From Gryganskiella cystojenkinii (taxonomy: Eukaryota > Mortierellomycota > Mortierellomycetes > Mortierellales > Mortierellaceae), in the NCBI GenBank assembly GCA_015852425.1, contig JAAAIG010000876.1:5460-15552 (forward strand): a stretch of DNA of 10,093 nt, given 5' to 3'. A program made the position numbers and the translations under genes. Shown here piece after piece: positions 1-9,428 of the stretch; position 1 is the stretch's first letter; the number at the start of each line of letters is the position of its first letter. Below the pieces are notes generated by a model that saw only the letters and a program-made list of their open reading frames with translations, was not told the DNA's origin and did not search any database.

Positions 1-596
1 CAGGAAACACTCGAAAGTGGAAACAAAAAAAGTTGCAAAGCGCAGCACCGTGAATGAACGACAGCAGAAGACGAACAAGGAGGAACTGTTTGTAAGCTGA
101 AAAAGACCACAGGGATGGAAAAAAATAATTCGAGAGCCAACAACACTGGTCAAAGCAAACACAACATTGCAGGACTGGAGAAATGGAGCAGAACGAGACG
201 ACGAAGCACCCTGTCCACTTTTTTTCCTGTGCTGTTTGGTACTCTTCACGTGGCTCAGAAAAGGGAATCCGAGCTCAGACAGAAACAAGAGAGACACAAA
301 AAAGATGGTTTTCGTTTTGCTGGCTCGATTGGGACGAGGACCGGAAGATGCTCTCAACATGAACGAAGGGAGAAGGGCGGTGGACAGGTCAGGATGATGC
401 GGGGGTTTGGCGTATATTTGCATTTGTTTTTATAGACCAACCAAACCAAAACAAGCGATGGCTATTCCCTTTCTCCGGGCTAAAATAGGGCAAAAAACAC
501 AAAAACACGAGAAGAGGGAGGACAGGACAAGAACGACAAACACAACAGCCATGAAAAAATATGATATTAACTGCCAACGATTTTTACTCCCAATAG
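1..596. other. No recognisable gene; probably intron or other non-coding sequence upstream of the phosphatase exon
   Basis: This stretch holds only short overlapping reading frames on both strands. None has membrane segments or any resemblance to the missing N-terminal part of the phosphatase that follows. It is A-rich on the + strand, especially around 480-560. Because the exon at 597 begins with an acceptor, at least its 3' end must be intron. The bases from about 456 to 596 contain no GT dinucleotide, so the donor lies further left. A GTAAGC donor-like site sits near 90, but the frames before it do not look like a membrane protein. Most likely the upstream exons lie left of the window, or a short exon is hidden here. 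Confidence 0.5.
561..596 (+). other. 3' end of an intron (branch site and acceptor) before the phosphatase exon
   Basis: A branch-like ATTAAC at 566-571 is followed by a T-rich stretch and a TAG acceptor at 594-596. That TAG is also an in-frame stop for the exon that follows, so the coding sequence cannot extend further left without splicing. The first codons after it, GAC TAT CTC TGC, read DYLC and lead straight into the conserved LPRPLSPP block. This fixes the exon boundary at 597 with good confidence. The intron's donor is not identified. Confidence 0.75.
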
Positions 597-1862
597 GACT
601 ATCTCTGCTTGCCCCGCCCATTGTCACCACCGATTGTCCGTCTCTCACGTTCAAAATCGACCTGTCAGGAATATGGATTCCCTAGTTCACACTCAACCAA
701 CGCCATCTCAGTCTCGCTCTTTCTCTACTGTCATCTCTTGACCACGGATCCAACCTCTTGGAGCCCTTATACCCGCGAGCTGGCTATCTTTGGATTGATC
801 GTCTATGCTGTCTCGATTGTCTATGGCCGTCTTTACTGTGGCATGCACTCGATTACGGATTGTATCGGAGGTTCGATGATCGGTATCTCGATTTGGGCGA
901 CTCAATGGACCTTCCGTCATACGATCGAATATTATATGGTTAGCCCTGTCTGGTGGGTCCCTCCATTGGTCGTAGCCATCGGTATCTTCTTGGTTTCAAT
1001 CATCCCCGACCCTGTCGATGACTGTCCTTGCTTTGACGACTGTGTGGCGTTCATTGCCGTACTCATGGGTCTCATTCCAGCCAGCATTCACTTTGCCTCG
1101 ACTTCGTACTCTTCCAACTATCCTGTTCCATCCACGATCCCATACAGTTCGGATATGGGCGTTCTCAAGTCGGCTCTCAGACTGATCTTTGGCGTCGGGA
1201 CCTTGTTCGTCTGGCGTTTGGCTGCCAAGAAGGCCCTTTATGTACTCTTACCTCCCATTTACAAGCTCTTCAGCCTGCCCTACCGCCCCCACTTCATCCC
1301 AGCCAGTACCTACAACACCTTGTCGACCTATCCCATTGGCAAAGTCCCTTCTGTCATTGATCTTCCCAGTATGACCGGAAATGCCGAGATTGTCGGATTG
1401 CAGTCTGCAATGGATGTGCACGAAAAGTTCTCCTTGGCTGCTGCTGCTCAGGCTCAGGAGCAAGATAGCGGTTTGAGAGCGCGCAAGGCTGGAGGAGGAT
1501 ACCACCAGGAAATCAACATGGATGAAAAACAAAACGAATCCGGTCATGGTCGTAATGCCTCGGTCTTAAGCAACGGATCGACGGAATACGGTGATGAGTC
1601 TGGATCTGATAACGAGAAGAAGGGTCTTCATCAACATCAACACCCCCACAACCACTCCTTCCACTCCAAGGAGCACACCAAGGTTGAGGACGAAGCTGAG
1701 GCTTTGTTGAGAGTCGAGCGTATGCACCCACCCAAGAGCCGTTTCGATGTCGATATCGTCTCCAAGTTGGTCGTTTATGCCGGTATCGGCGCTCTTGCCG
1801 TGGATGGAATCCCCATTCTGTTTGAGCTTGTGGGTCTTGGATCCCCAGCAGTGCGTCTTTAA
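597..1862 (+). CDS. Sphingoid base-phosphate phosphatase (LCB3/SPP type, PAP2 superfamily), 5' part missing
   Basis: Members of this family remove phosphate from long-chain base 1-phosphates at the endoplasmic reticulum and so help set the balance between sphingoid bases and their phosphates. The visible part is one open exon of 421 codons plus TAA. Counting Asp encoded at 597 as residue 1, it carries the RP of the first phosphatase motif (LPRPLSPP, residues 5-12). The second motif is PSSHSTN (29-35, catalytic-type His32). The third is GRLYCGMHSITD (77-88, with Arg78, His84 and Asp88). Hydrophobic segments lie near 36-48, 62-77, 90-104, 116-136, 149-166, 190-220 and 387-412. A hydrophilic loop of roughly 140 residues (about 240-382) has a His-rich patch. 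The family's N-terminus, including the motif-1 lysine, would be in upstream exons. No internal intron is needed. The PAP2 assignment is secure; substrate preference is inferred from overall similarity to fungal Lcb3-type enzymes. Confidence 0.87.
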   Translation, partial: DYLCLPRPLSPPIVRLSRSKSTCQEYGFPSSHSTNAISVSLFLYCHLLTTDPTSWSPYTRELAIFGLIVYAVSIVYGRLYCGMHSITDCIGGSMIGISIWATQWTFRHTIEYYMVSPVWWVPPLVVAIGIFLVSIIPDPVDDCPCFDDCVAFIAVLMGLIPASIHFASTSYSSNYPVPSTIPYSSDMGVLKSALRLIFGVGTLFVWRLAAKKALYVLLPPIYKLFSLPYRPHFIPASTYNTLSTYPIGKVPSVIDLPSMTGNAEIVGLQSAMDVHEKFSLAAAAQAQEQDSGLRARKAGGGYHQEINMDEKQNESGHGRNASVLSNGSTEYGDESGSDNEKKGLHQHQHPHNHSFHSKEHTKVEDEAEALLRVERMHPPKSRFDVDIVSKLVVYAGIGALAVDGIPILFELVGLGSPAVRL

Positions 1863-2034
1863 AAAAAGTATCCCCTCTCTTCTTCTCCTTTTCATCTTTG
1901 TACTTTTTCTTCCCTTTATTCTTTTTAGCCCGAATTTAATTGTCCTTGCCTACTTCACCTACCTTAGTACTACACATGTAATCATAAAGCAAGTTGTTGG
2001 TCATACACCACTATTACAATATCATTGAGCTTTG

Positions 2035-2040
2035 AATAAT
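2035..2040 (+). terminator. Possible poly(A) signal variant for the phosphatase gene
   Basis: AATAAT lies about 175 bases after the phosphatase stop codon, in A/T-rich sequence. No perfect AATAAA is seen between the stop and this point. Fungal poly(A) signals are loose, so this is a plausible position and no more. Confidence 0.3.
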
Positions 2041-2519
2041 AGAGACCAATCCGAGAAAAATGCCCTTAATTCTGCGTGCTGTCCCTGAACTATCGTCCTT
2101 TTTCAGCTTCAAAAAATTCCAAGCTTCACCGGTGCAACTCTGAAGATCCTTCTGGTCAGGGTGGGACCCCTCGGGCCGTCTCTGTTCTTGATGTGGTATT
2201 TTTGCGCAGTTTGCAAACGATAGTCCTTTTTTTTTGATCGTGTGGGCGGGTCTTACTATTGCGTCAGTCAGAGACCTCTGGGAGTCGTTTTGTTCTGATC
2301 TGCTCCTTTTTGTTGGGAGAGATGGACAGCGAAAAACACGCTAACAGATAGTTTTTTTTGGACGTTATACCTTGCCTTTTGAGTGTCTTTTTGAACGGTA
2401 CCGAAAAGTAGGTTGGTTGAATGACAACCTGGAACATAGGAACATACCGACTCAACCGTCAAGAACCACAGGAAGAGATCGACTGTCAACGTTCTTGACA
2501 GCGCATCTGCTATTCGTGA

Positions 2520-2736
2520 TTTGTTTCCCTTCCCTTCCCTCTCTCCATCGCCTGCTATTGAGGCGACTAAAAACACCCTTTTTTCCGTCCACCGGGTCTT
2601 CTTGTCCACACCGCCATCTTTGCTCAACCTTCTACCTTTTTTCCTCGTCTTACTTTGCATCTATCATTACACTTCTCTGTACATCGACACGTCTCTGTAT
2701 CCCTTCTCTCTCTCCCTCTCTCCTTTACTAAGGAAC
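2520..2736 (+). other. Pyrimidine-rich tract
   Basis: The + strand here is dominated by C and T, with CTCTC and TCCCT repeats at about 2529-2545 and 2703-2727. CT-rich stretches are common near transcription starts in filamentous fungi. This one is about 1.2 kb from the permease start codon. It would fit that gene only with a long 5' UTR or a 5' UTR intron, so its role is open. Confidence 0.35.
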
Positions 2737-2800
2737 AGCTATTTCATTTCGCTGTTTCAAACATACACAGCAATTACCAGAACAAACACAAAGGGATAAA

Positions 2801-2808
2801 TATATAAA
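2801..2808 (+). promoter_or_regulatory. TATA-box-like site
   Basis: TATATAAA matches the TATA consensus and directly follows the CT-rich tract. The next credible start codon on this strand is 3927, about 1.1 kb away, which is long unless an intron lies in the leader. It could serve an unseen non-coding transcript or be chance A/T sequence. Confidence 0.25.
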
Positions 2809-3926
2809 AAAACGGTAAGGAAGAGATCAAGGGGATTTTGCATTAGACTTAGTGGTCCAGCAGCCCGCAGATATCCATTTTTAACCTGGGACCTAGCACG
2901 ACCAAGCTGGCAGCCCGTCGATCTCGGCCAAAGGGCTTTATGGATTCAGGGAAGATAGAAGCGATTGACCACAATTGCTCAAAATGCAATCAATTTGTTT
3001 TTTTGCACTCTCCTTGCGAACATCAAAACGCGCTATGGTTTTACACTAATGCGTGTCTTTGTTTCTCTCCTACGGATCCGTGGAGATTATTTTTTTTACC
3101 TATCATCAGACGTGGGTGCATGGTCTTGTCCCTTCTGACAACCAGATCCAATGCCTTGATCTCGAGGAAGCAACGCCATTGTTCTCTTTTCACTTCTCTT
3201 TCTCTTTTCACTCCTCACCCCACCCTCCATGTATTTGTAAACAAAATCGGCGGTAAAAAAACTCAATTTTCGATTCGACCCAAGCTCGATACAGAAACGA
3301 AACCCTCTGGCACCCTTCAGTCATTCTCTCTCACTCTCTCTGTCTCAAAGGCCCAAGTTCCCTTTTTTTCTGTGATTTTGCTACTTCAATCTTTTCCACA
3401 AAGGGTCATTCCTGAGAGAGTCGGTCTTTTTTTGGCAGTCGATCAATTTTTTTCTTCCAATCTATCCCGGACACAAACACAACTACCACGTCATTTTCGT
3501 CTCAACAACGCCCTTGTCATGACGAACCTGTTCTGTGGCTGTGTTTGGAAAAGCCCATGGGAACTTTTTTTTTGTGGTCGCACAACAAACAAACAAAAGG
3601 ATGTCGCACAGACCAGAAACACGACGATATAAGGAATCATTGTCGTCATCGGTGATGAAGAAGGAAGCTGTTTCGCGTTTTTTTTTTATTATTATCTAAA
3701 ACCAACCATCGCGAGAAGAACAAAAAAAAGCTGCCTCGATAGTGGCGCAAACATAGTTTGACTGACAATCATCACATGGATCTCTCTTTTTTATTTTATC
3801 AAACCAACTTGACCTCGTTAGTTGCGGTAATTATTTCCTTCATTCTGCAAGCGAACAAAGAGCGAACTGAATCCCCCCTTCGCTTAAGAATTAATCACAG
3901 TGAACTACCCTCATATTCACAAAAGC

Positions 3927-6900
3927 ATGTTATCATCGACCGAATCAAGACGATTCTCGAACGATAGCTGTAATTCTCGCAAGAGCACTCGACAGGACCT
4001 CACCGGGACACGCCCCACCAACCATCAGAGGACAGACTCTTTAAAAAGTTCAGTGTCTGCAATTCATCACACCTTGCCCACACCTTCCTTTCCCCTCACC
4101 CGCACCATCTCCGAGAATGCAAGATCGATATACCGTCGACAATCCCAAACGAATCGACGGACATTTCAATTTTCAGCAGCAACAGGCGTCGGACATGATA
4201 TCACGACTGTAACATCCAGAAAAAGTTATCCGGGATCCAATCATGATCAAGAATACGACGAAAAGAGTCAAAAGACGACAGATCTAGGCGGCGGAGGTGA
4301 AGAAGGAGGAGGCGGTGATGGTGATGCTGGCTCATCATCAACAGGATCCAATACTCAAACGAACGGCGAAGATGAACGGACCATGGGCTTGGTCAGCGCT
4401 ATTCTGATGGTAATGACATGGTACGACTAACCAAAGTTTTGTCTTGATGCACGAATCCCAGCCCGTTATAGCCCTTTCGCAGTGTCCAAAACTAACCGTT
4501 CTCGTTATTTATTCGCACAGATCATCGGTACGTTGATCGGCACCGGGATCTTTGCCTCACCAGGTCCACTCTTTGATGTCATGCACTGTCCCCAAACCGC
4601 TCTCATCATTTGGGGGGTCGCTGGTATAGTCTGCGGAATCGGCGCATATGCGTACGCAGAACTTGGTACCATGTTTCCGGCCTCCGGGGGGGATTTCCAA
4701 TACCTGTCTCGTGCCTACGGGAGAAAAATGGCGTTGCTCTTTGGATGGTCATTTATTGTGGTCCTGAACCCAATCGGCACTGCAGGCATCGCCGGTGTTC
4801 TGGGAAGGTACTCTGTTGATGTGATCACGTACTTCCGAACTGGGAACAGTGTCGGCTTGGGTGCTGGCGGTGATGGCGGGAAACGGATCCCGAATGGTGG
4901 ACCTTTGGAGATTGCACCTCATCATCGGAAACTGTTGAATCGCTTTCAAGGTCGACAGCCGTTGAACAGGACCGCGATGATGAGTAAACCGTCACAGATC
5001 ACTGCGACCGGAACGTCAGCGATGGTGGCAAAGAGATTTCTGGATGGAGAGAATAATGACCCAGGTGAGGACGAGGACAGCGAGGGGGGATATTATTTTT
5101 ACGAGATGGGTGACGATGACCTGGACCTGTACGATAACTTTGCACGTAAGTCATATTGGATCCCCGACCCTTCTTCGCAGCAACAACAAACCCAGCAACA
5201 GCAGGGGCTCGTACAGGATCAGGATGATAATCCCTCCGTCGAAGGCGAGTCTCCGACTTTTCCTAAGCCACCTTTACCGGGCAACCATACTGGACAGCCA
5301 CAACCAGGGACGGGACCCGATGGGCAACCTCTTTTGCCCACCATTCACGCGGAGAACATGCCGTTCACAGTGCGACTGTTCTCTATTGCCTCAATTGTCG
5401 TGATGGGGTTGATCAACATTTTGTTCAAACAAGGAGGCAAATGGGCGAGCAATATCCTGGCAGTATTCAAGATTGCGGGGATGTTGATTTTGATCGGGAT
5501 CGGGACTATGCATGCGATCAAGACCCAGAACCAGTCCGAGACGTTCAAGATTCCGTTGAACCAGTGCAGTCATAATATCCTGGATTATGTCAGCGCATTC
5601 TGTTATGCGTTCTTTGCTGTAAGATTCTCAAAGTAACCGCGTTCGATAGTTTACTTGTTGATAACTTTTTTTAAGCTCACAACTCACATATACTCTATCT
5701 CGATTTCGTTTAGTACAACGGTTTCAACAACATCAACCTTGGACTGGGTGAGCTTCGAAACCCAGAGAGGAACCTCAAATATGCTGTATGTATCGCCCTC
5801 CCGCTCGTCACTTTCCTATTTCTCCTCGCCAACTTTTCCTTCTTCTCGATTCTATCATCCTACGACCTGCGACATGTTCACTCTTTATCCCTCCACGCGG
5901 GTCATACAGTACTCGGACAACCCGGTGGCTTTATGATGGCAGGGACTGTGATAGCCTCAGCGCTCGGATCCATCAACGCCAACATCTGGGCTGGATCTCG
6001 ACTTCTCGTCATTCTCGCCCAGGACAACACCATCATCCCTGTAACGTTTTCAAAGACCTGGAAACGTAGTGGCACGACCGCTTTGGCTATGCTCGTTCTA
6101 GTCCTCCAGGCGTCCTTTCATGCAATGCTGAACCTGGATTTCAAGACCTTTTCCAAGATTTACTCTGCAGTCGGTTGGTGGTGGTATGGTCTTTCGATCG
6201 CCGGGTTGTTGTATTTACGGAAACGTCGACCGAATTTCCCAAGACCAGTCAGGATCTGGTGGCCGCTCGCCTTGGCGTTTGTAATGATAGCGTTTTTTTT
6301 GGTCGTGGGTGCACTTACACTTGCGTTCATAACGGTTGGGACACCCAGGAGTTCGAATGCCCGGGGTCAAGGCAGAAAAATGACCCAGATGGGAGGAGGG
6401 TTTGGTAACGCTACTCTTGGTCTCAGTGGTATACAACCTGGCACAAGCCAGTATCTCGGAGACGATGATGAGAACGATGACGACGAGGGTGAGGGTGATT
6501 TGGATGGGACCATGCCGGGTGGATCTGGGAGTCGGTTTGTACCCTTGATCATGTTTGCAGCTGTGGCGGGACTTATGCTGTTGATCATCCCCGCGTATTA
6601 TGGGACGAGTCTCTGTACAAAGCGGAGGGAACGACGCCGAGTAATCAAACATGAAAGAGCCGAGATCCTGGCCGCAGAAGAGACCGCTGCCGCAGAACCG
6701 ATGACTGAGGCTGGAGAATCAAGCCATAGCTGTTGCAACAGTGGAGAGGACAGTGGTAGTAGCGGTAGCGAGGACGAAAGTTCCGAAAAAAGGCGATCGG
6801 GCGTGGAGAATGAAAAGTATCTCGAGAGCGACGATGATAGCGACTATTTTAAGAAGAGTGAGCAAGCGGACGTTAACGCTCATTCACACTCGATTCAAGA

Positions 6901-7747
6901 CAATCAATGGAATTTCCAACGAGATCGACGACGCGACTCGGCTGCTTCCTCGATTACCCTCGTCGATGAGACTACCGGTCGGCGTTTGCATCGTAGCCGT
7001 TGCCACCGCCACCAACATCATCAACGTCGTCACAACTCTCATCATCGTCGTTCTAGGCGCCGATCCAAGAGCCCGCTTCATCCATTGAAACCTCGACCGA
7101 GTCTGGAATGCGACATCGTACTGCCTCTTCCGAACAATATTTTAATCGAGAATGCAGATGAGGAAGAGGAAGAAGAGTTGGCTCGGGTGAAGAGTCTCCG
7201 TGCCTCGAAATTGCAATATCACCGTAACCAGCTGAGCCTGGACCCTTTCGCCAGTCCATCCTCAGCGTCGAGCGTTCGCATCACAAACAGTCGAAAGAAC
7301 AGCCGACGACAGTCTGTAATGACGCTCTTTGGTGACTATAACGGCGAAGGCGGTGGCAGCAGTCGCAATGGATCCACAAGTCGATCGAGTCCTGTTCTGG
7401 AAGGCGAAGTATCCACGACGATGCCGGGTTCCTATTTCACATCGTTTGGGCCTGAGCATCCCTTTGACCAGCCGCTACAGCAACAACGGCAACACGATCA
7501 GCCCGAACAGCGTGTTTTTATCGTGCCAAGATCTCAGTTTTACATGTCACCCATGTCAAGTCCTTTGATGCACGGGTCGCAATGTCAACAACAACAAGAC
7601 CAAGGGACAGACACAACCCTCCACCGGACCACAAGTGATAATAACCAACTATTAAGCCATCGCTCCGACACCAATGACTGCTCTGGGTCGCGTGCCTCCG
7701 AAACCATTTCCACCAGACCGCAAGAAGGGAACCCGAAGGGGCCTTAA
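3927..7747 (+). CDS. Large LAT-type amino-acid permease (APC superfamily), join 3927-4409, 4521-5618, 5714-7747
   Basis: Predicted to move amino acids across the plasma or an organelle membrane; the substrate cannot be read from sequence. Three exons join in phase 0 to 1204 residues (161 + 366 + 677). ATG 3927 is the first Met after an in-frame TAA at 3885 and has A at -3. Residues 1-150 are a Ser/Thr/Gly-rich hydrophilic tail. TM1 (about 153-173) contains the family hallmark IGTLIGTGIF; TM2 (188-208) runs into AYAELGTMFPASGGDFQYL; TM3 is about 231-255. A hydrophilic insert (268-441) follows. TM4 and TM5 are about 446-462 and 471-493. TM6 onward (516-573) includes FAYNGFNNINLGLGELRNPERN. Later helices are near 599-628, 648-665, 675-694, 708-735 and 803-824, with an acidic insert at 738-800. 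The C-tail (825-1204) is Ser-, acid- and His/Arg-rich. LAT/AA_permease_2 proteins are usually about 500 residues, so length is the oddity. Both splice joins restore conserved family sequence. No regulatory logic is evident. Confidence 0.9.
4410..4520 (+). other. Intron 1 of the permease gene
   Basis: 111 bases, donor GTAATG after the codons for SAILM, branch-like CTAAC near 4492, acceptor GCACAG. It is phase 0 and interrupts TM1. Removing it joins GLVSAILM to IIGTLIGTGIF, which restores the continuous first helix expected in the family. Reading through instead meets an in-frame stop (TAA at about 4428). Confidence 0.9.
5619..5713 (+). other. Intron 2 of the permease gene
   Basis: 95 bases, donor GTAAGA after the codons for CYAFFA, branch-like GATAAC near 5660 followed by a T-run, acceptor GTTTAG. 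It is phase 0. Splicing joins CYAFFA to YNGFNNINLGLGELRNP, a highly conserved block of LAT-type permeases. The unspliced frame stops a few codons later at 5634-5636. Confidence 0.92.
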
Positions 7748-7898
7748 CTTTTGCCTCTTCGTCTTAGTCTCAACCTAGGTTCAGATGAATAGAATCCTCA
7801 TCGAAACGAGCTTTTTTTTGCCCATAGCTCATCTAACCCTGGCGTAAAGGTCCATTTTTATACGGTGACTCAGAAACCTCGACAACGCGTCAGGCTAG

Positions 7899-7910
7899 AA
7901 TAAAAATAAA
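7899..7910 (+). terminator. Two tandem poly(A) signals of the permease gene
   Basis: Two copies of AATAAA (7899-7904 and 7905-7910) lie about 150 bases past the permease stop codon. A GT-rich stretch (GGTGTGT) follows directly, as expected downstream of a cleavage site. This is the clearest 3'-end signal in the window. Confidence 0.6.
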
Positions 7911-8007
7911 GGAAGGTGTGTCAATTTGACCAACGTCTCGGTTTTGCGCTTGGCAGCAGGCTTTGCCTTTCTTTTTTTTAATGGTTGCCTCATTCTGTCT
8001 ACCCTAG

Positions 8008-8352
8008 CCGACCTCGTCTTGTCGCCGTTTTCATCAACAGTTCAGTTGTTCGAGTTACGCGCAAGATGGCAGCTTGTTGTTTGCCGGCCAAGGGATTTCT
8101 GATGAATCGAGAACAAATATAGCAAAGAAGGAGCTGGCATTGTTAAAGGCACAATATGAGCTGCAACTGGAGCGACTCAGAGCTGAGCAAGATTTAAAAG
8201 TCAAGAACATCCAGGATCAGCTACGATAAGGACTACGATATTCTAATTATGAGCTGTCTATGTCATCTATTAAACTTGACAGTGTTGGGAGTGTGGATGG
8301 CGAGCTTAATGCAAACAGATATAGTAACAAGCACTTCCACCGCAATACGTAG
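8008..8352 (+). pseudogene. Orphan coiled-coil-like coding relic with one internal stop
   Basis: A single frame stays open from just after a TAG at 8005 to a TAG at 8350-8352, interrupted only by TAA at 8227-8229. There is no ATG at its beginning. A CAG acceptor-like site with a pyrimidine-rich lead ends at 8040, so it may once have been an internal or last exon. Residues encoded from about 8116 to 8226 form a Leu/Glu/Lys/Gln-rich stretch (core LLKAQYELQLERLRAEQD) typical of a coiled coil. After the stop the frame continues as ordinary-looking sequence (core SSIKLDSVGSVDGEL). I do not recognise the parent family. It may be a decayed gene fragment, a last exon ending at 8229, or chance. Confidence 0.4.
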
Positions 8353-9405
8353 GAACTGTTCTACTATAGTCTTCCTCGCCAGCACCATTCCCACGTAGCC
8401 CTCGTCTTCGCGACTCTTACATAACGCAACCCTTCACTCATATAGCAGTAGAATTCGGCAGGAAGGGAAAAATAATGATTGTCAACAAACAATGAGCAGA
8501 ATTGCTGAAAAAGGTAAGGTCGAATGTTGTGTACCCACGCTTGCAAACAACTTCACTTCACGTGCGGGTGAACAATATCTCGGTGCGTCCGACGAATTCG
8601 ATGCAAGGAGGAGAGAAAGAGCCGTCGTCGAAAGATCAAAAAGCAACGTTGCTATGCACGCTTGACTGCTACAGGCCTGTCCACCCTACCTCCGACATTC
8701 CCTGGATGAACGCGCAACGCGTTAATAGTATCAAATTGCATACGAAGGACCAAATAGACTAACTTGTCACAAGTAGGAACAAATCGAACTGTTCGAAAAA
8801 AGTTGATGGAGACGGAACCCGAACTGAGCGAGCATGCCAAAGGCAAAAGGAGAGCAGAATAAAGATCTGTCTATTGGGGGAGGCGGGGAAGGGAGAGGCT
8901 AAGATATCGGTTGGTATTTGAAGAAGGAGATGAAATCTCGAGAACGAGGGAAGTGTACGGCCAAAAATGAAATGTAAATAAGAAAGTTGATATCTACAAC
9001 AACTACTTGAGTATCGAAACAAAATTCGCAAGTTCCGTTCCACGGCTTTACACGCTTTACCTGTGGCATACTGTATTCCAACTTGTAACGCGAGACGAGC
9101 GTTTTATGCAAAGTTGCAGAGGAGACAGGGAGTATCTCGGGGGTGACAAGCTAAATTATCTTCGCAAAAGTAGGGGTTGGAAGGGGTCACAAAACAATGC
9201 CAGAGACTGCGGCGTGATCGTGGCCAAGGTTCAAGGTAATGACAGACTTGGGTTCGATATCAGCGTTGTGGCACTCAGAGATGGGATCTCTGACTCAACT
9301 AGTTTTTGTGCAACACGCAAATGGGAGCCTTGTCTAAACTTAAGGGATGGACCGTCTATTTTTGTGACTGTCTGGGCAAGAAAAAATGCACTTGCCACTT
9401 CAACT

Positions 9406-9428
9406 ACTCTTTTTCTTTTTCTCTTCTT
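9406..9428 (+). promoter_or_regulatory. CT-rich tract just upstream of the right-hand gene
   Basis: A run of almost pure C and T ends about 40 bases before the ATG at 9467. Such tracts often sit at or just before transcription starts in fungal promoters. Its placement supports 9467 as a real start codon. Confidence 0.4.

Larger units (their letters stand above)
1863..3926. other. Intergenic region: phosphatase 3' UTR, then permease upstream region
   Basis: About 2 kb without a convincing gene. The first 180 bases should be the 3' UTR of the phosphatase. After that the + strand becomes strongly T- and C-rich (about 2520-2740 and 3180-3480), with many runs of six to nine T. Several open frames occur, the longest at 2940-3632 (230 codons). 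They read as Phe/Ser/Leu-rich sequence, which is what pyrimidine-rich DNA gives because stop codons need purines, so I do not call them genes. The rest is presumably promoter and 5' UTR of the permease. A CACAG acceptor-like site at 3896-3900 could end a 5' UTR intron, but no donor can be paired with it confidently. Confidence 0.6.

Noticed and set aside
115..435. 106-codon open frame as a possible N-terminal exon of the phosphatase
   Set aside because: It has no family motif, no run of membrane helices, and no exon end with a donor that would supply the Lys needed before DYLCLPRP.
2268..2660. 130-codon minus-strand open frame
   Set aside because: It is the complement of a CT-rich tract, which gives a Lys/Arg/Gly-rich translation, and nothing in it resembles a known domain.
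2940..3632. 230-codon open frame with an ATG start
   Set aside because: The sequence is pyrimidine-rich with several T runs, so stops are rare by composition. The translation is Phe/Ser/Leu-rich, has no recognisable domain and no obvious intron structure.
2200..3926. Several GATA-factor-like sites upstream of the permease (2218, 2346, 2953, 3692, 3737, 3796)
   Set aside because: About six matches to HGATAR on both strands in this length is roughly what chance predicts, and they are not clustered.
5146..5180. Perfect GTAAGT donor and CGCAG acceptor inside permease exon 2
   Set aside because: The interval is only 35 bases, too short for a normal intron, and has no branch site. Removing it would shift the frame, while the conserved helices on both sides are in the same frame. 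A GTGAGG donor at 5065 also gives no in-frame removal with the acceptors I checked (5180-5216).
8491..8690. Possible mini first exon (ATG at 8491, GTAAGG donor) spliced to an acceptor near 8674
   Set aside because: The joined frame stops within about a dozen codons, and no other acceptor gives a better product.
9249..9259. GGTTCGATATC resembling a tRNA B box
   Set aside because: It does not end in the required CC, and no A box or cloverleaf could be found upstream.
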